Assembly: GCF_004792685.1 (NCBI RefSeq)
Contig: NZ_SRXT01000003.1
Span: forward strand, 434,001-498,000
From: Sphingomonas gei
GTDB taxonomy: Bacteria; Pseudomonadota; Alphaproteobacteria; Sphingomonadales; Sphingomonadaceae
Direction: 5' to 3'
DNA length: 64,000 nucleotides
A program made the position numbers and the translations under genes. Positions 58,330-64,000 of the stretch are shown here, in pieces (position 1 is the first letter of the stretch; each line of letters begins with the position of its first letter). A model generated the notes under the pieces. The model searched no databases. It was not told where the DNA came from and was given only the letters and a program-made list of their open reading frames with translations.

Positions 58330-58761
58330 TCAGCCCTCCACAACCTGGAGGCCCATCGCGCGAGCGGAGCCTTCGATGATCTTCGTTGCCGCCTCGATGT
58401 CGTTGGCGTTCAGGTCCTTCATCTTCGCTTCGGCGACCGCAGCGACGGCCGAGCGCTTGATGGTTCCCGCGGAAATCTTGCCCGGCTCCTTCGAGCCCGA
58501 CTTCAGGTTCGCGGCCTTCTTGAGCAGATAGGTTGCCGGCGGGGTCTTGGTCTCGAACGAGAACGAACGGTCCGCATAGACGGTGATGACGGTGGGAAGG
58601 GGGGTGCCCTTTTCCTGATCGCCGGTCGAGGCGTTGAACGCCTTGCAGAATTCCATGATGTTGACGCCGCGCTGACCCAGCGCAGGGCCGATCGGCGGAG
58701 ACGGGTTCGCGGCGCCCGCGGGCACCTGCAGCTTGATATAGCCGGTAATCTTCTTTGCCAT
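58330..58761 (-). CDS. rplK: Ribosomal protein L11
   Basis: L11 (143 residues) lies at the GTPase-associated centre and is needed for RelA activation. Blocks are [37 protein letters not shown], and the rRNA-binding C-terminal domain ([40 protein letters not shown]). It is first of the rplK-rplA unit. The 209-base gap to nusG contains the nusG terminator, and a weak candidate promoter (TTGCGC-17-TAGGTG). Confidence 0.98.
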   Translation of the reverse strand: MAKKITGYIKLQVPAGAANPSPPIGPALGQRGVNIMEFCKAFNASTGDQEKGTPLPTVITVYADRSFSFETKTPPATYLLKKAANLKSGSKEPGKISAGTIKRSAVAAVAEAKMKDLNANDIEAATKIIEGSARAMGLQVVEG

Positions 58762-58920
58762 GTCACTCTCTTTCAGGGGTCTTGGCAGGCCCCGATCAAG
58801 TTTAGCGGTTCAGACGGACGCCGAGGCATCCTCCCGCAAGGTTTCCTTAGCGATAGCTTTGGAAGGGGGCGCACCTAGCGCAAACGCAAGTTGAGCGCAA
58901 CAGACGCAACGACCAATACG

Positions 58921-58948
58921 AAAAAGGCCAGAGCTTTCGCCCCGGCCT
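58921..58948 (-). terminator. Intrinsic terminator of secE-nusG
   Basis: Read leftward, AGGCCGGGGC-GAAA-GCTCTGGCCT is a 10-base stem with two G-U pairs and a GAAA loop, followed by TTTTT, 28 bases after the nusG stop. An outer ATACGA/TCGTAT pairing extends it. It separates secE-nusG from rplK-rplA. Confidence 0.9.
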
Positions 58949-58975
58949 CTCGTATCTATCAAAGTGAGGCTCGGG

Positions 58976-59515
58976 TTACTTGACCCGTTCGACATCCTCG
59001 AAGCCAAGCTCCAGCGGCGTCGCGCGGCCGAAGATCGAGATCGAGACCTTGACCCGGCTCTTGTCGAAGTCGAGCTCCTCGACGATGCCCGAGAAGGTCG
59101 CGAAATTGCCGCTGGTGACCTTGACCGTGTCGCCGATGTCGTAGTCGACCTGGACACGCGCCTTGGGGGCAGCCGAAGCGGCCTCTTCCTTGGTGTTGAG
59201 GATGCGCGCGGCCTCGGCCTCGCTGATCGGTTGGGGCTTGCCCATCGATCCGAGGAAGCCGGTCACTTTCGGGGTGTTCTTGACGAGGTGATAGACGTCG
59301 TCGTTCATCTCGAGCTTGGCGAGCACATAGCCCGGAAAGAACTTGCGCTCGGACTGGATCTTCTTGCCGCGGCGAACCTCGGTGACGGTCTCTGTCGGAA
59401 CCTCGACTGCCTCGACCAGACGGTCGAGCCCCAAGCGGGTCGCGTCGGCGAGGATCTGGTCGCGGACCTTGCCCTCAAAGCCCGAATAGGCGTGGATGAT
59501 GTACCAGCGCGCCAT
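58976..59515 (-). CDS. nusG: Transcription antitermination protein NusG
   Basis: NusG (179 residues) couples RNA polymerase to the ribosome and Rho. The N-terminal domain starts MARWYIIHAYSGFEGKVRDQI and includes RKFFPGYVLAKLEMNDDVYHLV. The C-terminal KOW domain is DTVKVTSGNFATFSGIVEEL and ends PLELGFEDVERVK. It follows secE by 14 bases. The linker with PKARVQ is slightly alanine-rich, as in related alphaproteobacteria. Confidence 0.97.
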   Translation of the reverse strand: MARWYIIHAYSGFEGKVRDQILADATRLGLDRLVEAVEVPTETVTEVRRGKKIQSERKFFPGYVLAKLEMNDDVYHLVKNTPKVTGFLGSMGKPQPISEAEAARILNTKEEAASAAPKARVQVDYDIGDTVKVTSGNFATFSGIVEELDFDKSRVKVSISIFGRATPLELGFEDVERVK

Positions 59516-59529
59516 GCGTGTCGTATTCC

Positions 59530-59727
59530 TTACTGGGCCAGACGGAGAAGCGATCGGACGACGAGATCGAAGAACGAGTCGACGCCGAGGAAGAACACGC
59601 CGAGCAACGTCGCCATGATGAGCACCATAACACCGGTCATGATCGTTTCCCGGCGCGACGGCCAGACGATCTTGGCGGTCTCGGCACGGACCTGCCGCAT
59701 GAACTCGAGGGGACTGGTTTTCGCCAC
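59530..59727 (-). CDS. secE: Preprotein translocase subunit SecE
   Basis: SecE (65 residues) is the short single-span form. It has an amphipathic helix FMRQVRAETAKIVWPSRRETIM, with the conserved W-P-R-R-E-T, then the membrane segment TGVMVLIMATLLGVFFLGVDSFF. It stabilises SecY in the Sec translocon. It begins the secE-nusG unit. No tRNA-Trp gene, the common upstream neighbour, is seen in the 300 bases before it. Confidence 0.95.
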   Translation of the reverse strand: MAKTSPLEFMRQVRAETAKIVWPSRRETIMTGVMVLIMATLLGVFFLGVDSFFDLVVRSLLRLAQ

Positions 59728-59838
59728 GGGGGCATCCTCGTCAGAAAAAATGGACCCTTCGGCGAGGCATGGGTCCGCCGCCGCTCCTTCCGGAGGAAGG
59801 ACCGGCGTGTTCCCATCACGCTGTCGGATTGGGAGGGG

Positions 59839-59867
59839 TATCTAGCGAGGGCACGGGGCAAAAGCAA
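59839..59867 (-). promoter_or_regulatory. Candidate promoter of secE-nusG
   Basis: Read leftward, TTGCTT (59,862-59,867) and TAGATA (59,839-59,844) are spaced by 17 bases. A leader hairpin GGACCC ... GGGTCC (59,751-59,775) follows before secE. The region 59,728-60,043 otherwise holds only the terminator of the next gene upstream. Confidence 0.5.
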
Positions 59868-59987
59868 GCGTGCCGACACTGCTCCCAAACGGGCGGACAA
59901 GCGCGTGCCGGATCGCCAAATGCGGCGGCACTTACGACACAGAGGGCGATGCCGGGTGTATTGGTACTGCCGATCGTCAACCCGCCG

Positions 59988-60018
59988 AAAAGGCGCCCCG
60001 GGTGGCCGGAGCGCCTTT
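59988..60018 (-). terminator. Intrinsic terminator of the small membrane-protein gene
   Basis: Read leftward, AAAGGCGC-TCCGG-CCAC-CCGGG-GCGCCTTT is an 8-base plus 4-base stem with an internal mismatch, followed by TTTT. It lies 25 bases after the stop at 60,044. Confidence 0.8.
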
Positions 60019-60043
60019 ATCGAGGTTCGGGCTTACGCGCCGC

Positions 60044-60307
60044 CTACGGGCTGTCGGGTTCGTCGTCGCCAAAGATGTTGATCACACCGGTAACTTCGAG
60101 CAGGCCGACCACCGCGATGATGCCGATGATCGCGAACAGCGGGCTGCCCGGGATCAGCTTGCTTTCCTTCACGTCGTTGGTGCTGGCGCGACCCTCGATG
60201 CCGGGGGCGCCGCGCAGGCTGAGGGCGGAGGCCGAGTTCGCCTGCGCCAGGGTGCTGCCAAGTATCATCGAGGAAGCGGCGGCAATAACCGCCAGTTTCT
60301 TGAACAT
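60044..60307 (-). CDS. Small exported/membrane protein of unknown function (87 residues)
   Basis: The product has a signal-like start (MFKKLAVIAAASSMILGSTLAQA), a polar middle (GAPGIEGRASTNDVKESKLIP) and a second hydrophobic segment LFAIIGIIAVVGLLEVTGVI, ending in a short acidic tail. AGAGGGGA is the ribosome site. I do not recognise a functional family. The gene has its own intrinsic terminator. The tail and segment are not a standard PEP-CTERM signal, although SPLF before the segment is slightly similar. Confidence 0.75.
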   Translation of the reverse strand: MFKKLAVIAAASSMILGSTLAQANSASALSLRGAPGIEGRASTNDVKESKLIPGSPLFAIIGIIAVVGLLEVTGVINIFGDDEPDSP

Positions 60308-60402
60308 GTTTCGTCCCCTCTAAGCGTTGCGACTTTGATTCGGCGAGCGTGAACAGTGAATGAACCAAGTCGCGCTTCTGCAACAAATGCTCAATTCGTC
60401 GT

Positions 60403-60981
60403 CTAAAGCATTGCCACCGCGGCAAAACCACCGACGAGGAGGATCAAGAAGCCCCAAGCGAACAAGTTCAAGCGCTTTTCGATGAACGCCTGCACAGGCT
60501 CGCCGAACCGCTTGAGCAACGCCGCGATGATGAAGAAGCGCGCCGCGCGCGTTATGGTTGCGAGCAGGACGAAGAGCGGGAAATTGAAGTGAAACAGGCC
60601 GCTGGCAATGGTGACCAGCTTGAATGGGATCGGAGTCAAGCCTTTGGCCAAGATGATTGCGGCACCGTATTGATCATAGCCATGGCGCAGCGATTCGATC
60701 TTGCTCTCCATGTGGTAGAGCTGGATCAGCCACTGACCGATGCTTTCCATCAGATAATAGCCGATGGCATAGCCGAACATGCCGCCGATCACCGAAGCGA
60801 TCGTGCAGACCGCCGCGATGCGATATGCCTGGTCGCGCCGAGCGAGGATCATGGGGACGATCATCACGTCGGGCGGGACCGGGAAGAAGCTGCTCTCCGC
60901 GAACGAGACCAGCGCGAGGCTGCGCAGCGCGTGGCGATGGTGCGCCATGCGCAGCACCCAGTCGTACATCGCTCGAAACAT
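60403..60981 (-). CDS. YqaA/DedA-like membrane protein (VTT-type)
   Basis: This 192-residue polytopic membrane protein has the family pattern SFAESSFFPVPPDVMIVPMILAR near residue 30, IGGMFGYAIGYYLME at about 68 and the conserved KGLTPIPFKLVTIASGLFHFN at about 115. Three to four membrane segments follow. DedA/VTT proteins act as lipid scramblases or in membrane homeostasis; YqaA itself is uncharacterised. The ATG at 60,981 is preferred over an in-frame GTG-rich extension. It is separate from the FecR gene (86 bases). Confidence 0.88.
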   Translation of the reverse strand: MFRAMYDWVLRMAHHRHALRSLALVSFAESSFFPVPPDVMIVPMILARRDQAYRIAAVCTIASVIGGMFGYAIGYYLMESIGQWLIQLYHMESKIESLRHGYDQYGAAIILAKGLTPIPFKLVTIASGLFHFNFPLFVLLATITRAARFFIIAALLKRFGEPVQAFIEKRLNLFAWGFLILLVGGFAAVAML

Positions 60982-61066
60982 GCCAACTCCGGAACCGTTT
61001 CGCGGTCCCTGCCGTATTCGCAGCCGCAGCGAAAGGCGCAATTCGCCGGCCCGGCGATCCAATGGG

Positions 61067-62047
61067 CTAGTCTGCCGCCACCAGGATGCGATCGGGGGTC
61101 ACTTCGATGATATGCGCGAAGCCGTTGAGCTCGATCGCCTGGGCCAGCGCCAGCGTGTCACCGGCGCGGAACACCCCCAGAATGCGTTCGTCGGGAGCCC
61201 GCCCGTCGCGAAAGGCAAGTTTCTGCCGCGAATAGCGGTTCATCTCGTCGACCGCCTTGGCGAGCGGCTCGTCGACGAACGACAGGCGGCCGATCAGCCA
61301 GGTGGTTGATTGCGCCGCGTCGATGTGGCGGATCGACCAGTCATTGTCCCGCTGCGTGACCAATTGGGTGCCCGCGCTTATCCGCGCTGCGTTCGCCACC
61401 GTGCGCCCCGGATTGCGTTCGGTGACCTCCACCGTGCCTTCGGTCACCGTAACGATCACTTCGCCCTTGTCGATTCGCACTTCGAATGCGGTTCCGACTG
61501 CGCGGATGCGCTTGTCTCCGGCCGAGACGATGAAGGGGCGGTGGGGGTCCTTGGTCACCTTGAAATAGGCGCGGCCACGCCGGAGCATCACGTTGCGCGC
61601 CTTTTCATCCATGCTGACCGCGATCTCGCTATCGGTATCGAGCGAAACGCTGGTTGCGTCGGCCAGCGTCATGCGCTTGCGTTGGCCGACTGCCGTCGAG
61701 ACGCCCGGTGCCGGAGCCGCGGCGATGTGGGGCGTACCGCCTCCGAACCAGGCGAGCGAGGCGATGCCAGTCAAGCTGAGGGCCAGAGCAGCGGCGATCG
61801 GCGCGAATCGCCGCATCGGCGGACGCTGGAAGCGGGCGAGGTCGTCTTCGATCGCGGCGCGGATGCGCGGATCGCCGGCAACCGCACCGGTGAGCGTCCA
61901 AAGCCGCTCCATTTCGAACATAGCCTCTTCGTCGAGCGAAGGCACGGCCTGGTCGAGCAGGTCCTCCGGGCCCGTGTGGCGATCGAGCAGGCGCCCTGCC
62001 GCGCGCATGCGGCGGTCGCCCAAGCGGGAGCGCAGCAGCCGGATCAT
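61067..62047 (-). CDS. FecR-family anti-sigma / signal-transducing protein
   Basis: This 326-residue protein has an N-terminal cytoplasmic domain that binds the sigma factor. A membrane segment lies at about 82-100 (FAPIAAALALSLTGIASLAWF). The FecR domain is at about 120-220 (GQRKRMTLADATSVSLDTDSEIAV, RRGRAYFKVTKDPHRPFIVSAG, VRAVGTAFEVRI; here IRAVGT). The C-terminal STN-like domain is DEPLAKAVDEMNRYSRQKLAF. It would relay a signal from a TonB receptor, but none is encoded within the window. It overlaps the sigma gene (ATGA). Confidence 0.92.
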   Translation of the reverse strand: MIRLLRSRLGDRRMRAAGRLLDRHTGPEDLLDQAVPSLDEEAMFEMERLWTLTGAVAGDPRIRAAIEDDLARFQRPPMRRFAPIAAALALSLTGIASLAWFGGGTPHIAAAPAPGVSTAVGQRKRMTLADATSVSLDTDSEIAVSMDEKARNVMLRRGRAYFKVTKDPHRPFIVSAGDKRIRAVGTAFEVRIDKGEVIVTVTEGTVEVTERNPGRTVANAARISAGTQLVTQRDNDWSIRHIDAAQSTTWLIGRLSFVDEPLAKAVDEMNRYSRQKLAFRDGRAPDERILGVFRAGDTLALAQAIELNGFAHIIEVTPDRILVAAD

Positions 62048-62559
62048 GCGTCGACGTCCAGGCGTTCGACGAGCCGTACGAGCGCGCGGTGGATCAGTTC
62101 CTTCACCGACTCGTGCGAAATGCCCATGCGGGCGGCGATCTGGTGATAGGTCATCTTCTCGAACCGATGAAACTGGAACGCAGCGCGTGCGCGGGGCGGC
62201 AGCTGCAGGATCGCCTCCACGGTACGCTCATATTCGTCGACGCCGATGACGATCCGCTCGGGGGACAGCGAATCGACCGGATCGGATGCTTCGGTGAGCG
62301 GCTCGTGCGCCCCGGCCAGCCGCGCCTTCTGATAACGGTATCGCGAGATCAGGATGTTGCGTGCGACGGTGAAGATGAAGCGGTCGACCTTCTCGACCGG
62401 GGTTTCGCGGCGCATCGCGTGGAGCCGGAGGAAGACCTCCTGGACCAGATCGTCGGCCTCGGCTTCGCTGACGCGGCGCGCGAAATAGCTGCGCAATGCC
62501 GGGCCATGCTGGCGCACCCAGCCGTCTAGCTCGGGCTGGGTGCGGGAGGCGCCGCTCAT
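62044..62559 (-). CDS. FecI-type ECF sigma factor
   Basis: This 171-residue ECF sigma factor has region 2 (LRSYFARRVSEAEADDLVQEVFLRL) with the core-binding DDLVQE, and region 4 (LPPRARAAFQFHRFEKMTYHQIAARMGISHESVKELI). It lacks domain 3, as all ECF sigmas do. The ATG at 62,559 has GGTGGAAAG upstream; an in-frame GTG 13 codons earlier is not favoured. It is co-transcribed with the FecR gene. The target is probably a TonB-dependent receptor gene elsewhere. Confidence 0.92.
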   Translation of the reverse strand: MSGASRTQPELDGWVRQHGPALRSYFARRVSEAEADDLVQEVFLRLHAMRRETPVEKVDRFIFTVARNILISRYRYQKARLAGAHEPLTEASDPVDSLSPERIVIGVDEYERTVEAILQLPPRARAAFQFHRFEKMTYHQIAARMGISHESVKELIHRALVRLVERLDVDA

Positions 62560-62685
62560 GGCGCTTTCCACCTGCAATGATGTGGCGCGCGACCACATGG
62601 CTCCGATCCCCGCTCACGGACGAACCCCGCCCCTATCTTACAGACGCACGGGCGCGGCGGGTGGGGGGATTGCGGGTTCGCCATA

Positions 62686-63963
62686 TCAGTCGGTCCCCTC
62701 CCGTGGCGCTGCGGTCGGGTCCGCCCAGACGACGGTCTCGCCGGGGCGGAGCCCCGCGCGGATCTCGACGCCAGCCGGCGTGATCTGGCCCACCGTGACC
62801 TGGCGCTCAATGACGCGCCCCGCGGCGCGAACCTTGACCCGGGCCTGCGGCGCGGTGCCGATCAGCGCCTCGGGCGGGACAACGATCGCGGCAGGCGCCT
62901 GATAGGCGATCACCGCGACCGCAGCGCTCATGCCGATGCGCACGCGCGCAGCCTGATCGGCGGGCAAAGGATCGAGCCGGGCGCTGGCGACGAAGCGGGT
63001 CGGCCCGGTGGCGGCCTCGGTCGGTGCGGCGAACGCGGCGACCTTGCCGCCGAGCGCAACCCCGGCGAAGCCCGCGCCGGTGACGATCACGGGCTGGCCG
63101 ACCGCGAGCGCATTCACATCGGACTCGTCGACCTCGAAGATGACCGAAAGCCCCCCGTCGCGCGCAACCGTGCCGATCAGCTGTCCGCGTGTGACGCGGG
63201 TTCCGGGGTGGAGCGGGCCCTCGACCAGCTTCGCACCCGGTGACGGTGGCGCGACGAGCACTCCGGATGCCGGCGCGCGGATCACCGCTTGGCCGATCTG
63301 GGTTTCGGTGCGGTGCAGCCCGGCGCGGGCATTTTCGAGCTCGAGCCTGGCGATGCGGGCGGCGGCGGGGCTTCCGCGCGCAAGCGTGTCGGCGAGTTCG
63401 TCATTGGCGGCGGCGGCGGTCATCCGCTGCGCCACCAGCTGCTGCTCGACACCGTCATGCTCGTTGCGCGCGATGAGCCCCTTGTCGAGCAGCCGCCGGC
63501 TCTCGCGCGCCTCCCGTTCGAGCCGTGCGAGGTCGAGCGCCGCGAGGCGGACGCGACGGCGGGCAGCGGCGACTTCCGGGCCGCGCGGCCAATTGGCGAT
63601 GTCGTCGGCGGGCTGGTGCGCCTTGAGATAGGCGGCCTCGGCCTGGTTGCGCGCCGCGGCGATCTCCTGCGTGTCGAGCACCAGCAGCACGTCGCCTGCT
63701 GCGACGCGCGCGCCATAAGCGAAGTCGATCGTCCGCACCGCGCCGTCGAACGGCGCGGTGACGCTGACAGCGTCGCCAGCCGCGATCTTGCCGGCAAAGG
63801 CCAATGTGGCGACGAAGGGCTGGCGTTGCACGACGAGGCTGCGCTCGGCAGGAACCTCAGCCTTGTCGGCATGCGCGCCGGTCCACCACCAGCCGAACGC
63901 GGCGACGAGGAGCGCGACGACTCCGAGCCAGAGCGCGCGGCGGCTGCGGACCGTGGGGGTCAT
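62686..63963 (-). CDS. HlyD/RND-type periplasmic adaptor protein
   Basis: This 425-residue adaptor has a membrane anchor (ALWLGVVALLVAAFGWWW), then the split lipoyl domain (VSVTAPFDGAVRTIDFAYGARVAAGD ... VIRAPASGVLVAPPSPGAKL) around a coiled-coil at about 100-215. Beta-barrel and C-terminal domains follow (IVVPPEALIGTAPQARVKVRA, GVEIRAGLRPGETVVWAD). The barrel insert is long. The ATG 63,963 overlaps the stop of the gene to its right (ATGA), so it is part of an export operon that extends beyond the window. The partner transporter is not seen. Confidence 0.88.
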   Translation of the reverse strand: MTPTVRSRRALWLGVVALLVAAFGWWWTGAHADKAEVPAERSLVVQRQPFVATLAFAGKIAAGDAVSVTAPFDGAVRTIDFAYGARVAAGDVLLVLDTQEIAAARNQAEAAYLKAHQPADDIANWPRGPEVAAARRRVRLAALDLARLEREARESRRLLDKGLIARNEHDGVEQQLVAQRMTAAAANDELADTLARGSPAAARIARLELENARAGLHRTETQIGQAVIRAPASGVLVAPPSPGAKLVEGPLHPGTRVTRGQLIGTVARDGGLSVIFEVDESDVNALAVGQPVIVTGAGFAGVALGGKVAAFAAPTEAATGPTRFVASARLDPLPADQAARVRIGMSAAVAVIAYQAPAAIVVPPEALIGTAPQARVKVRAAGRVIERQVTVGQITPAGVEIRAGLRPGETVVWADPTAAPREGTD

Positions 63964-64000
63964 TCGGCGCTCCATTCGATCTTCCAGCTTTCAAGCGTGG
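63960..64000 (-). CDS. 3' end of an upstream gene (partial)
   Basis: Only the last 12 codons and the stop lie in the window (TLESWKIEWSAE then TGA, overlapping the adaptor's ATG). The identity cannot be read from so little. Position suggests a component co-transcribed with the adaptor. Confidence 0.5.
   Translation of the reverse strand, partial: TLESWKIEWSAE

Noticed and set aside
58860..58905. Promoter TTGCGC-17-TAGGTG before rplK
   Set aside because: The spacing is right but both boxes are poor matches; it is mentioned under rplK but not listed as a feature.
59728..60040. A tRNA-Trp gene before secE
   Set aside because: I looked because tRNA-Trp commonly precedes secE, but no cloverleaf or T-loop motif is present here.

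Overview
This window is a stretch of high-GC alphaproteobacterial chromosome, most likely from a sphingomonad (Sphingomonas or a close relative). That placement is an inference. It rests on the base composition, frequent GTG starts, ATGA/GTGA gene overlaps, palindromic intergenic repeats containing CCGGCGAAAGCCGGG-type cores, and close resemblance of the conserved proteins to alphaproteobacterial forms. I see no prophage, insertion sequence, CRISPR array or rRNA operon. One tRNA gene (Pro, CGG) is present.

Layout. 1-11,020: a type II secretion system (T2SS) split over several strand blocks. gspG-H-I-C-D run leftward, with gspD cut by the window edge. gspL-M-E-F run rightward, gspN runs leftward, and a periplasmic-binding-like gene plus gspJ-K run rightward. 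11,182-13,891: a histidine kinase and a sigma54-type response regulator, bracketed by two related palindromic repeats. 14,424-19,030: a sigma54 promoter with an upstream palindrome, then a MacAB-like tripartite export operon (adaptor, ATPase, 837-residue permease). A relic of a second permease lies between ATPase and permease. 19,124-23,887: tRNA-Pro, a ferredoxin/adrenodoxin-type NADP reductase, pnuC with a nadR-like kinase, lepA and a small membrane protein. 23,934-27,844: a leftward trio of an uncharacterised C/H-motif protein, an HscC-like Hsp70 and a J-like membrane protein. 27,977-31,524: a PLP aminotransferase fused to an FAD oxidoreductase, followed by a glycosyltransferase. 31,634-40,174: rpoC and rpoB, leftward, with a strong promoter of their own. 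40,575-54,662: uraA, two proline-rich membrane paralogues bracketing an M16 peptidase pair, an S15-type hydrolase, and assorted envelope and unknown genes. 54,855-59,727: rplL, rplJ, rplA, rplK, nusG and secE, leftward, interrupted by an L,D-transpeptidase and a PilZ gene. 60,044-64,000: a small secreted/membrane protein, a YqaA-like membrane protein, a FecI/FecR pair, a HlyD-like adaptor and the last codons of another gene.

How the parts work together. The T2SS block supplies the inner-membrane platform, ATPase, pseudopilins and part of the secretin, but no prepilin peptidase is seen in the window. The kinase/regulator pair most likely controls the sigma54-dependent export operon directly to its right. 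The transcription/translation genes keep the ancestral order secE-nusG-rplK-rplA-rplJ-rplL-rpoB-rpoC, but two insertions split them into at least four transcription units, each with a visible terminator or promoter. The best candidates for undescribed biology are the aminotransferase-FAD fusion with its glycosyltransferase, the chaperone trio, the proline-rich paralogues around the M16 pair, and the palindromic element that forms part of the GspI leader peptide.
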